Shown one piece after another: positions 1-10,197 of a DNA stretch of 64,000 nucleotides. The stretch spans positions 16,706,545-16,770,544 of the forward strand of contig NC_081551.1 of the NCBI RefSeq assembly GCF_901000735.1. The letters are read 5' to 3'. The notes under the pieces are model-generated. The model was not told the DNA's origin. It was given only the letters and a program-made list of their open reading frames with translations, and did no database searches. The number at the start of each line of letters is the position of its first letter. The first letter of the stretch is position 1. Source of the stretch: Corylus avellana (Eukaryota > Streptophyta > Magnoliopsida > Fagales > Betulaceae). Both the position numbers and the translations under genes were made by a program.

Positions 1-711
1 CCTAATAACTAGGCAATGTGAGACTTAACACCCATGACTATTTTCATAAACCACCCACTCTATGTGAGTTTCTTTTCATCTTCCCAATATGGGACCGGGG
101 TATTGTAAACTCCCCTCCAATTCCTAACGTCCTTGTCAGGACCACGTCATGTGTAGTGCTACCACATGACCTGACATTACTAGGTGACTTTGATACCACT
201 TGTAATGACCTAGGGAAAAGCGCTAGTCACATCTGCGCTATTACTCCAAATTGACTAGTCAGTTTGAAGCTTTTTTAGAATTCGTTATAAAGTCCAATTT
301 TTCCTAGTAACTAGGCAATGTAGGACTTAGCACCTATGACTATCTTTATAAACCACCCACTTTATGTAGGCTTCTTCTCATCTTCCCAATATATGACCGG
401 GGTATTACAAACTCCCCCTCTTAAATTCTTGACGTCCTTGTCAGGGCCACGTCATGCAGTGCTATCACATGACCTGGCGTTACTAGGTGACTTTGATACC
501 ACTTGTAACGACCCAGGAAAAAGCGCTAGTCACATCTGTGCTATTACTCCAAAAGGACTAGTCATTTTAGAGCTTTCCTAGAATTCGTTATAAAGTTCAG
601 TTTCACCTAGTAACTAGGCAATGTGGGACTTAGTACCATGACTATCTTTATAAACCACCCACTTTATGTGGGCTTTTTCTCATCTTCCCAATATGGGACA
701 GGGTTGTTACA
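1..711 (-). mobile_element. Tandem TRIM retrotransposon (LTR-int-LTR-int-LTR)
   Basis: Three copies of a ~208-bp terminal repeat (1-107 partial, 201-409, 504-711) alternate with two ~93-bp internal segments (108-200, 410-503). Read on the minus strand each LTR starts TGTAA and ends in TTACA or a decayed form of it. It is followed by AGTGGTATCAAAG (491-503), a primer-binding site for initiator-Met tRNA, and the internal part ends in an AAGAGGGGGAGTTT purine tract just before the next LTR. LTRs of ~200 bp with a non-coding interior of about 100 bp define a terminal-repeat retrotransposon in miniature (TRIM). Head-to-tail sharing of LTRs is known for TRIMs. No 5S-like boxes are seen, so it is not an obvious Cassandra. 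The left end lies outside the window. Confidence 0.85.
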
Positions 712-1448
712 ATATTTGTGTGATATGATGACCGTCTTTGAGTTAGTGTAATATATTGAGTTATTTTCTTTCTGCCACTGCATAAGCATTTCCCTTCCTC
801 TCATTTTGTATTAGATTTGAATTTCCCACAATTAGAATATTAGAAAATTTGAGTTTCCCACTGCATAAGCATCTCATTTCCACCATGTTTGTTGAGAAAG
901 GACTTATAATCGGGGCAGACTCTCTTGCTTCAATATGCAAGCAGACCTGAAAAACAGAATTCTCCTTTAGATGTATAATAGGAAATGGGTACTGACTGTC
1001 CCTTTCTAAATATAGCATCATAATAAATTTTAAAGTCAGCTGCTGACCTATGAAAGTATAAGAGGGCTACACTTCTTCAATTTGGATATTTGGAAAGGAT
1101 GGACAAAGCATTCAACTAGATACAATTACAAAATAAAGAACAAAGAGTCTTTTCATAACAATAATTTGATAGTGTAAAATAAACTTTGTATGATTTTAAT
1201 ACATCTAACATCAGACAGGTAACTGTAAATGTGTCTAATTTGGTATAGCATTTACTGGGATAACCTAAATACATCCATCAACTTCATGAAGTATGGATTT
1301 TTACAAATTGATAGTTTTCATGAAAGAAGAAAAAAACCTTGCTTAATAAGGATTTAAGATTGATAGCTACAAAGATGTATACTGAAATTTGCTATAATAA
1401 ATTATAAAACAAATACCTTAGTTGATTTCTTTTTTCCCCATTTCTCTT
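712..1448. other. Unassigned AT-rich DNA
   Basis: No gene, RNA or element is recognised here. The sequence is AT-rich with only short open frames. It ends exactly where homology to the second copy of the duplicated segment begins (1449). Confidence 0.5.
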
Positions 1449-1699
1449 GTGAATTCAAAGTTTTCTTTCTAGGTTTAAAAAGTGTCTCTCACCTTTCTTG
1501 GATCTCAGTCCTGAAACATATTATTAATGTCTTGATGAATTATTTGGTTAGCCTATGAAATATGAGAAATGCTAGGCTTACAAAGAGTTTACAAAGGCAA
1601 TCTTACAAAATGACATGGCAACGCCACATCAGGAAAATTTTTAAATTTGCCACATTTAAAGTAAACGGAAAGGCTTGACTTTCGCCTCATTTTGTCAAA

Positions 1700-2870
1700 A
1701 ATTTTGGCTCCTAAGAATTAGATTTGGTTTTTCTTCCAGTTTCACTGTCTCCCTTTCTAGATTCATTTTTGCTGAAGCTCCAAAACAACCAGATATGTTG
1801 GCTTCAAAATAACATCACAAGCGCGAACAAAGAAGGGAAGCTGTCGAAAGTTTTGAGCTACAAAACCAGATCTGGTTTCCCATTCTTTGCCATTGCAGAA
1901 CAGCCTAGCAGCCACCATCACTCTTGCTTCTAACCCCGGCTTCAAATTTCAGGGCTCAATTGTTATCAAAACTGGTACGCTTTCTCTCTCTTTCTCTCTC
2001 CCTTTTTTTTTTTTTTTTTTTTTTTGAATTTTTAGTCTTTTTGTTTTTTGGGTTTCTGGTTCTCTATTTGTGATGGTTTACCTATCAACATGGTTTCGGT
2101 ACATACCAAAGTGCCTAAGGAGCTTAAGGGGATGGTAGATACCAAAGCTTGCTCTAGTGGGCTAATTGAATTTTTCTTGAAAATTCAATTTATAATTTGA
2201 AAGCTTCTGTGTGATTATCTGAATACTTTCTATTTGATTTAGTTGATGCCTGTTTCGAAAATGAATGCATCTATGTGATTTGTTAATGCCTAGTTGAATT
2301 TGAGAGCTTATATGCAATTGAGCGAGTGTACGATTGAAGAATTTTAATGGTTTTCTGCAATTTAGTGTGCTCGTTTGATGAATATGACTAAAGTACTACC
2401 TTGTTTAGTGAATGCCCCCACTTGAAGAATTTTAGTGTTTCGATTGAAGAATTTTAATGGTTTTCTGCAATTTAGTGTGCTCGTTTGATGAATATGACTA
2501 AAGTACTACCTTGTTTAGTGAATGCCCCCACTTGAAGAATTTTAGTGTTTCTGTGTGTTTTAGTGAATGCCCATGTGCAGAATAATGTTTCTATGTGATT
2601 TAGTGTGCCCGCTTGGAAATTTGAATGGTGATATGTGATTTTAGTGTATGCCACTTAGATTTTGAACGTTTCTTTGTGATTAGAAAATGACCATTTAATA
2701 CCGTGATCGCTCTGGCATGCCTGGGTTCATGCCAGAGCACCTTAACAATAGAGTGTACTATACTGTATGTGATTTAGCTTTTTGTACATCTTGAAGGTAG
2801 GATTCCTACTACTTAGAGAAATAATTAGTATGATAACTACTTGATAGATAATGTAAGCATCAAAAAATTG
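1700..2870 (+). other. Possible 5' end of a gene (leader, first exon, T-rich intron)
   Basis: The stretch has the look of a plant gene start: a pyrimidine-rich leader, then a short open stretch (about 1880-1970) followed by GGTACGC and a long CT/T-rich tract like a 5' splice donor and intron. The T-rich part carries repeated motifs of the type TTTAGTGAATGCCC. No protein family is recognised and no clear ATG leads the open stretch, so a coding call is not justified. The same arrangement occurs at 12682-13756. If real, the gene is cut by the satellite array. Confidence 0.25.
2331..2550. repeat. 110-bp direct duplication (copy A only)
   Basis: The 110 bp beginning CGATTGAAGAATTTTAATGG at 2331 is repeated exactly or nearly so from 2441. 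The corresponding place in copy B (from about 13323) has a single unit, so this is a recent length difference between the two copies. Confidence 0.85.
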
Positions 2871-2874
2871 GTGG

Positions 2875-5800
2875 TTGTGCCCATGGTTTAGAGTCACTGG
2901 CTCTTTAGGGTGGAGCATTTGGAGAAATTGCTAGGGTACCGTGGGTTAAGTGGCCTTTCTAAAAGGGATTGCTTGGCCAAGGAGTAGGAACTCGCTAGGG
3001 CACCAGTTTGCGCATTTTTTTTGGAGTCAATCCTGGGGGAGTTGCTAGGTGGCTCGATCTCACCGCCGAGATGAGAGGCACAAGCATTGTTTGCCCACCT
3101 CACCAATAATGAAGGTGTCGAGGATGGCATCAGGGGATCCACATGAGGCTTTTGGAGGCGTTGTTCTTCCGAAAGGAAATTGGAGTGGACCGGCGGGAGA
3201 GAGAGTGCCTAGAAAACAAATATAGATGCTCGCCCCACGCAGCCTAGGACACGGAGAGGTCTGGTCCATATTGGCGACGAATTTGCCCAACGAGGGGTTC
3301 GCCTAGATGAGCCCTATGGCGGCTGCAGAGGGGATCGCGAGAGGGAGTGTTGCCTTTAGTGATGCAGCAGCCTGGCAAGCCTGAGATCCTCGTAGTGGAC
3401 TTGGAGGAATCAATTGTCCCTCCTATGCACCTTTTGCGGGATCTTCTTCGACCTCCAAAGGATTAGCAGCACCCTTGGGCATGTCAAGATCGCAGTCAAT
3501 GGGTGACCGTCCCTTGGTGCCGACGGTGATCAGTGTGGATTTGTCAGAAAACAATACTTGTGCCCGTGGTTTAGTCACTGGCTCCTTAGGGTGAAGCATT
3601 TGGAAAAGTCACTAGGATACCGTGGGTTAAGCGAGCTTTCTTGAAGGGAATAACTTGGCCAAGGAGCAGGAAGCTGTTAGGGCTCCAGTTAGTGCATTTT
3701 TTCTAGAGTCTGTCTTGGGGGAGTTGCTTGGTGGCTTGATCCCACTGCAGAGATAAGAGGCACAAACGTTGTTTGCCCACCTCACCGATAATGGAGGTGT
3801 CGGGGAAGGCATCAGGGGGTCTACAGGAGGCTTCTGGAGGCGTTGTTCTTCTGAAAGGAAATTGGAGTGGTCCAGTGAGAGAGAGAGTGCCTGGTAAACA
3901 GATATAGACGCTTGCCCCACGCAGGACCAGGACACGGAGGGGTCTGGTCAATATCGGCGACGAATCTGGCCAACGAGGGGTTTGCTAAGATGAGCCTATG
4001 GCGGCTGCGGTGGGGATCGCGAGTGGAAGTGTTGCAGCTTCGTCCTCTGGTGATGCAGTAGCCTGGCAATCCTGAGATCCTCTGGTGGACTTGGAGGAAT
4101 CATCTGTCCCTCGTACGCATTTTTCGCGGGATCTTCTAACACTTTCAAAGGCTTAGGAGTATCCTTGGGAATGTCAAGATCGCAGTGAATGGGTGACTGT
4201 CCATTGCCGCCGATGGTGATCAGTGTGGATTTGTCGAAAAACACCACGAGTTCTTGTGCTCGTGGTTTAGAGTCACTGGCTCCTTAAGGGGGCGCATTTG
4301 GGGAAGTCACCAGGGTACCGTGGGCGAAGCGGCCATTTTGAAAGAGAATGCTTGGTCAAGGAGCTAGAAGCCTCTAGGGCTCTAGTTAGCGCATTTTTTC
4401 TGGAGTTAGTCTTGGGGGAGTTGCCTAGTGGCTCGATCCCACAGTAGAGATGAGAGGCACAAGTGTTGTTTGGCCACCTCACCAATAATGGAAGTGTCGG
4501 GTATGGCATCAGGGTGTCCACGGGAGGCTTCTGGAGGTGTTCTTTCGAAAGGAAATTAGAGTGGTCCGGTGGGAGAGAGAGTGCCTGGCAAATTGATATA
4601 GGCGCTTTGTCCACGCAGGCCTAGGACACGGAGGGGGTCTGGTCCATACCCGCAACGAATCTGCCCAACGAGGGGTTTGCCTAGATGAGCCTTTGGCAGC
4701 TATGGGGGGCATCGCGAAAGGAAGTGTTGCCACTGGTGATGCAGCAGCCTGGCAAGATTGAGATCCTCATGGTAGACTTGGTGGAATCATCTGTCCCTTG
4801 TACACACCTTTCGCGGGATCTTCTTGGACCTTCAAAGGCTTAGGAGTACTCTTGGGCATGTCAAGATCGCAGTCAATCGGTGACTGTTCCCTACTGTCGA
4901 TGGTGATCAGTGTGGATTTGTCGGAAAACACCACAAGTTCTAGTGCCCGTGGTTTAGAGTCACTGGCTTCTTAGTGTAGAGCATTTGGAGATTTAGCTAG
5001 GGTACCATGGGCTTAAGTGGCCTTTCTGAAAGGGTATTCTTGGCCAAGGAGCAGGAAGCCGCTAAGGCTCCAGTTAGCTCATTTTTTCTTGAGTCAGTCT
5101 TGGGGGTGTTGCCTGGGGGCTCGATCCCACCGCAGAGATGAGAGGCACAAGTGTTGTTTGCCGACCTTATCGATAATGGAGGTGTCAGGGATGACATTAG
5201 GGAGTGCACGACAGACTTCTGGATGCGTTCTTTCGATAAGAAATTAGAGTGGTTCGGCGGGAGAGAGAGTGCCTGGTAAATTGATATAGACGCTCGCTCC
5301 ACGTAGGCCTAGGACACGGAGGGGTCTGGTCCATACTGGAGACAAATCTGCCCAACGAGTGGTTCGCCTAGATGAGCCTTTGGCGGCTACGAGGGGCATC
5401 GTGAGAGGAAGTCTTGCCACTGGTGATGCAGCAGCCTGGAAAGATTGAGATCCTCATGGTAGACTTGGTGGAATCATCTGTCCCTCGTATGCACCTTTCG
5501 CGGGATCTTCTTCGACCTTCAAAGGCTTAGGAGTACTCTTGGGCATGTCAAGATCGTAGTCAATGGGTGACCGTTCGTTGCTGCCGATGGTGATCAGTAT
5601 GGATTTGTCGGAAAATGCCACGAGTTCTTGTGCACGTGGTTTAGAGTCACTGGCTCCTTAAGCCGCGCATTTGGAGACGCCCCTAGGGTTCCGTGGGCGA
5701 AGCGGCCATTCTGAAAGGGAATGCTTGGCCAAGGAGCAAGAAGCCGCTAGCGCTCTAGTTAGCACATTTTTTCTAGAGTCAGTCTTGGGGAAGTTGCCTG

Positions 5801-6431
5801 GTGGCTCGATCCCACCGCAGAGATGAGAGGCACAAGTGTTGTTTGCCCACCTCACCAATAATGGTAGTGTCGGGATGGCATCAGGGTGTCTACGAGAGGC
5901 TTTTGAAGGTGTTCTTTTGAATGGAAATTAGAGTGGTTTGGCGGGATAGAGAGTGCCTGGCAAATAGATATAAACGCTCGCCCAATGCAGGCCAAAGACA
6001 CGGAGAGGTTTGGTTCATACCGGCGACGAATATGGCCAACGAGGGGTTTGCGAAGATGAGCCTATTGCGGCTACGGGGGGATCACGAGAGGAAGTGTTGC
6101 AGCTTCGTCTTCTAGTGATGCGGCAGCCTCGCAAGCTTAAGATCCTCCTGCTAGACTTGGAGGAATCATCTGTCCCTCATACGCTCCTTTCGCGGAATCT
6201 TCTTCGATGTCCAAAGGCTTAGTAGCACCCTTGGGCATGTCTAGATCACAGTCAATGTGTGACCGTCCCGTGCTGTTGATGGTGATCGGTGTGGATTTGT
6301 TGAAAAACACCACGAGTTCTAGTGCCCGTGGTTTACAGTCACTGGCTCCTTAGGGTGGAGCATTTGGAGATGTAGCTAGGGTACCATGGGCATAAGCGGC
6401 CTTTCTGAAAGGGTATTCTTGGCCAAGGAGC
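2875..6431. repeat. ~690-bp tandem satellite, block in copy A
   Basis: A unit of about 685-695 bp is repeated head to tail. The anchor GTTTAGAGTCACTGGCT or a close variant recurs near 2888, 3570, 4266, 4952, 5639 and 6331. The units differ by point changes and small indels. Short open frames occur on both strands but every unit carries stops, so none is called as a gene. The block is cut by the assembly gap. Confidence 0.93.
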
Positions 6432-6531
6432 NNNNNNNNNNNNNNNNNNNNNNNNNNNNNNNNNNNNNNNNNNNNNNNNNNNNNNNNNNNNNNNNNNNNN
6501 NNNNNNNNNNNNNNNNNNNNNNNNNNNNNNN
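6432..6531. other. Assembly gap (100 N)
   Basis: Exactly 100 Ns, the conventional size for a gap of unknown length. The left side ends inside a satellite unit; the right side is unrelated sequence. Confidence 1.
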
Positions 6532-7092
6532 CAAAGCAGTTTTAGGACTTCAAATGTGACTGATATATGACAGTAGTTTGTAACAAAGCAATCTAATGAT
6601 TCTTCTGATTATGCCATCAAATACTGCTTAGCGTGAACTATATAGTGTGGTGTAATTATATGGAGTCTATCCAGTTCTGTTCTTCATAGCTGTTATGAGA
6701 TCAGGAAAATTGTCCGTGAATGGTGTGGCATCCCATATCTGGTGAAAATACATGCATAGATAGCTAGTGTAGTTCGATGCACGTTGTGTCCTTCAATATA
6801 GCTGAAATGGACCATGATTGCCATCAAATCCAATGCTTTCACTAAGGAATTTCCAGAAATATGATCCTGCAATCATTGGTGCTTACAAACTGATTGTTTA
6901 ATGGAGGCCAGAAGTTGGATCATCTCAACTTTGTTAGGTGTTCTGCAGCAGCCACTCATGAATAAACTATTGATCTTTTGCCCTTGCATTTTGAAACGAA
7001 ATTTTTCTTGTTAAATATCTATTGTGCTCTTCCATTTACCAACAAGGGCATTATACGTTTGTTGCAATTCAAATTTAGATAATATCCCTTCA
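6532..7092. other. Unassigned DNA left of the copia element
   Basis: 561 bp with no recognisable coding sequence. Composition is like a 3' UTR or intergenic DNA. It does not resemble 712-1448, although the other side of the copia element matches the sequence that follows 1448. Confidence 0.5.
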
Positions 7093-7319
7093 TGTCAATT
7101 GTACTGAATACCTCTCAATGTGAGGGTTGCTCGTATTATATAGAAAATTGTCTAGGTAATTACAAGCTGTATCTCAGCGATTACAGCAATCTAGGGACCC
7201 CAATAAGGCAACTAAAATCTATCTATTAATTACAATATACTATGGCTATAATACAAGAACATGCCATAACTAGAAAGACTAATTATGGCTAAATATATAT
7301 GGACCGTATCTGATTGACA
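7093..7319 (-). repeat. Copia 3' LTR
   Basis: 227 bp, TG...CA ends on both strands (TGTCAATC and CAATTGACA read on the minus strand). It matches 12204-12430 with one visible substitution (GG versus AG near 7245). Confidence 0.95.
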
Positions 7320-7330
7320 TCCCCCCTCAA
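7320..7330 (-). promoter_or_regulatory. Copia polypurine tract
   Basis: On the minus strand TTGAGGGGGGA immediately precedes the 3' LTR, the position of the plus-strand DNA synthesis primer. The pol stop codon (7327-7329) lies inside the tract. Confidence 0.85.
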
Positions 7331-10197
7331 ATTGATGCTGGTCGATCAAGAAGCATCAATTTGCCCACAAGAAACTGATGACGTTGTCGTGTCATAGCCT
7401 TCGTGAAGACGTCAGCTATTTGGAGATCAGTGGAAACATGAGGAAGAGAGATAACACGAGTGTCCAAGGCTTCCCGAATAGAATGGCAGTCTACCTCAAT
7501 ATGCTTCGTACGTTCATGGTAAACAGGATTAACAGCTATTTGAATGGCACTAGTATTATCAGCATGAAGAGGAGTAGAATCAGTTTGAGAAAAACCAAGC
7601 TCAGCCAAAAGCCCACGAAGCCAGACAATCTCAGAACAAGCAGCAGACATTGCCCCGTATTCGGATTCAGTAGATGATTTAGAAACGCGAGCTTGCTTCT
7701 TACTCTTCCAAGAAATCAAAGAATCACCAAGAAACATGCACCAACCCGTGACAGACCGCCGAGTGTTAGGACATGCTGCCCAATCCGCATCACTATAAGC
7801 AACAAGGCGAAGAGAAGAGCCAGTTGGAAATAACAATCCACGGCCAGAAGAGCCCCGAAGATATCGAATGATACGCCGAACAGCAGCTAAATGGAGATGG
7901 CGGGGAGTTTGCATAAATTGGCTAACTTGTTGGACAGTGAAGGAAATATCGGGCCAAGTAATAGTCAAATAATTCAAGCTGCCTACCAACTGTTGGAACA
8001 CAGTAGGATCAGAGAGAAGATCACCCTCCTCACTTCGATATTTCACATTAACCTCCATAGGAGTATCCACCGAAGAAGAATCTTGAAGACCAGCTAGACT
8101 AATCAAGTCCTGGGTATATTTGTGTTGATTCAAGAATATACCAAAAGAATCAGTGTGCACCTCCAACCCCAAAAAATACGTAAGAGGACCAAGGTCTTTC
8201 ATATGAAAAGAGTCTTGAAGATTCCGCTTGAGATGTGCAATCAAACTGGAGTCGGTTCCCGTAATAACGATATCATCCACATACACAAGTAAAAGAACAA
8301 TACCAGTTTGAGTCTTGCAAAGGAACAAAGAAGAATCATATTGGCTTTGGACAAAGAAGAAGCGAAGCAAAGTAGACCTAAATTTTTCAAACCATGCCCG
8401 GGGAGCCTGTTTTAAGCCATAGAGAGACCGCTTTAACTTACACACAGCGGTAGATGGAGAAGAAAACAACCCCGGAGGAGGAGTCATGTAAATATCTTCT
8501 TTGAGATCACCATGAAGAAAAGCATTTTTGACATCCATCTGGTGAAGTGGCCAGCCTTGGGAGGCGGCAATAGAAATAATTGTACGCACTGTAGTCATCT
8601 TCGCGACCGGAGCATATGTCTCCTCATAGTCTACCCCATATTCTTGCCTATTCCCAAGAGCAACTAAGCGGGCCTTATACCGATCCAAAGTCCCATCAGA
8701 GCGAAGCTTAATCGAGTAAACCCATTTACAACCAATGGCTTTAACATGAGAGGGGCAAGGAACCATGTCCCATGTATGATTGTCCTGGAGAGCCCGAAGT
8801 TCCTCATCCATCGCTTTCCGCCAACATTCATATTGAACAGCCTCGGAAAAACATGTAGGAATGGAAATAGAAGATAAAGTAGCAGTAAACGAAGTGTGGG
8901 GAAAACCATACCTATCAGGAGGGCGTGATACCCTAGAAGATCGTCGAGGACCAAACTCATGAACTGTCTCAGATGGCGGATCAATCGGAGGAGTTGTTGG
9001 AACAGTTTCAGAAGAAGGGTCAGTCTCGGGAAGGGGCAAAGTTGGTAGACGTCGAGTATACACAATTCCAGGTTTGAACCGCTCAGGCAAAAGAGGCAAT
9101 TCATCAAAACAAGGTAGAATACTAATCTCAGGCGATGATTCAACATGTGTAGAAAAGAAATATTGATGCTCAAAGAACACAACATTACGAGAGATACGAA
9201 ATTTGTCAGAACAAGGATCATAACAAACATAACCTTTGTGAGAAACACTATAACCCATAAAGGCACATTTAACAGATTGAGCAGAAAGTTTGTGACGTTC
9301 ATGAGCAGGTAAATGAACAAAACAAACACATCCAAAAGTATGCAGATTAAGATAGCTAGGATGCTGATGATACAAACGATAATAAGGAGAATCAAACTGC
9401 AAGACCTGAGAGGGCAGTCGATTAATTAAGTAAACGGCAGTAGATAATGCCTCAACCCAGAATTTAGAAGGAACAGAGGACTCAAGTAATAAAGTACGAA
9501 CAACATCCAAGAGATGGCGGTTCTTTCGTTCCGCCACCCCATTTTGCTGAGGAGTATAAGGACAAGAGCGCTGAGAGACAATTCCTTTGTGACGTAAGAA
9601 ATCATGAAACTCGTGGGACATGTATTCTCCACCAGAATCAGACCTCAAAATCTTAATGCCTGTAGAAAATTGATTCTCAATATATGCTACAAAGGTCTGA
9701 AAAACAGACAGAACCTCAGATTTGGCCCTAAGAAAATAGACCCAAGTATATCGACTGAAATCATCTATGAATGTTACAAAATATTTATATCGAGCATGAG
9801 AAATGACAGGAGAAATGCCCCATACATCACTATGCACAACATCAAAGCATTTTGTAGCACGACTACCATGAGAAGAAAACGAAAGAGTTTTACTCTTACC
9901 AAGTTTGCATACAGAACAATCAAATGACAAATTTTGAGAAACTCGTTCTTTATTGCCTAACATACCAGAATTTAACATATGAGACAGAATAACAGAATTT
10001 GGATGACCCAAACGTTTGTGCCATACTTCGTTTGGAGTGTTAACTGTGCTACAAGCCAAAGATAAACAACTAGGAATAGAAAAGTGCAGTGGAAATAGTC
10101 TGCCAACTTTAGGCCCCTTCGCGAGTATCTTCCCCGACACCTGATCCTGCACAAGACAACCATCACGAGAGAAATGGACATCACAGTTTTTTTTCAA
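7327..10197 (-). CDS. pol: Copia Pol: integrase, reverse transcriptase, RNase H
   Basis: 956 codons open without a stop. From the N-terminus: GAG-pre-integrase zinc motif (H..H..C..C, about residues 60-97); integrase core with D124, D187 and E223 (the two acidic residues D187 and E223 are 35 residues apart, as in the DDE class); spacer; reverse transcriptase (about 475-720) with MDVKNAFLHG at 554-563 and the catalytic YVDD at 639-642; RNase H (about 800-935) with YSDADW, SSTESEY and HADN. It would copy the element RNA and integrate the DNA. The frame overlaps the upstream gag-protease frame by 17 nt and is offset from it by one base at an A8 run, so the first codons are read-through rather than a true start (the nominal start is TTG). 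Confidence 0.95.
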   Translation of the reverse strand: MKKNCDVHFSRDGCLVQDQVSGKILAKGPKVGRLFPLHFSIPSCLSLACSTVNTPNEVWHKRLGHPNSVILSHMLNSGMLGNKERVSQNLSFDCSVCKLGKSKTLSFSSHGSRATKCFDVVHSDVWGISPVISHARYKYFVTFIDDFSRYTWVYFLRAKSEVLSVFQTFVAYIENQFSTGIKILRSDSGGEYMSHEFHDFLRHKGIVSQRSCPYTPQQNGVAERKNRHLLDVVRTLLLESSVPSKFWVEALSTAVYLINRLPSQVLQFDSPYYRLYHQHPSYLNLHTFGCVCFVHLPAHERHKLSAQSVKCAFMGYSVSHKGYVCYDPCSDKFRISRNVVFFEHQYFFSTHVESSPEISILPCFDELPLLPERFKPGIVYTRRLPTLPLPETDPSSETVPTTPPIDPPSETVHEFGPRRSSRVSRPPDRYGFPHTSFTATLSSISIPTCFSEAVQYECWRKAMDEELRALQDNHTWDMVPCPSHVKAIGCKWVYSIKLRSDGTLDRYKARLVALGNRQEYGVDYEETYAPVAKMTTVRTIISIAASQGWPLHQMDVKNAFLHGDLKEDIYMTPPPGLFSSPSTAVCKLKRSLYGLKQAPRAWFEKFRSTLLRFFFVQSQYDSSLFLCKTQTGIVLLLVYVDDIVITGTDSSLIAHLKRNLQDSFHMKDLGPLTYFLGLEVHTDSFGIFLNQHKYTQDLISLAGLQDSSSVDTPMEVNVKYRSEEGDLLSDPTVFQQLVGSLNYLTITWPDISFTVQQVSQFMQTPRHLHLAAVRRIIRYLRGSSGRGLLFPTGSSLRLVAYSDADWAACPNTRRSVTGWCMFLGDSLISWKSKKQARVSKSSTESEYGAMSAACSEIVWLRGLLAELGFSQTDSTPLHADNTSAIQIAVNPVYHERTKHIEVDCHSIREALDTRVISLPHVSTDLQIADVFTKAMTRQRHQFLVGKLMLLDRPASI

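Larger units (their letters stand above)
1449..6431. repeat. Segmental duplication, copy A
   Basis: This stretch is nearly identical to 12431-17350. It starts at GTGAATTCAAAG and is cut off by the gap at 6432. Differences seen: a 110-bp direct duplication present only here (2331-2550), different poly-T lengths near 2010, a small replacement near 2175 versus 13155, and a hairpin insertion found only in copy B (15540-15587). It could be a true tandem duplication or the other haplotype placed in series by scaffolding. Confidence 0.93.

Noticed and set aside
491..503. tRNA-like matches at LTR borders (TGGTATCA...)
   Set aside because: These are primer-binding sites of about 13 nt. No cloverleaf tRNA gene was seen in the window.
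1724..1933. 69-codon plus-strand frame repeated at 12706
   Set aside because: Repeated only because the segment is duplicated; no family match. At most it overlaps a leader or first exon in another frame.
4190..4205. AATGGGTGACC in each satellite unit resembles the 5S rRNA C box
   Set aside because: Only about 10 bp match (GGGTGACC); the A box and the rest of 5S rRNA are absent, so the satellite is not 5S-derived.
8664..9395. 243-codon minus-strand frame
   Set aside because: It lies wholly inside the pol gene in another frame and is rich in Leu/Ile/Val, a frame shadow.
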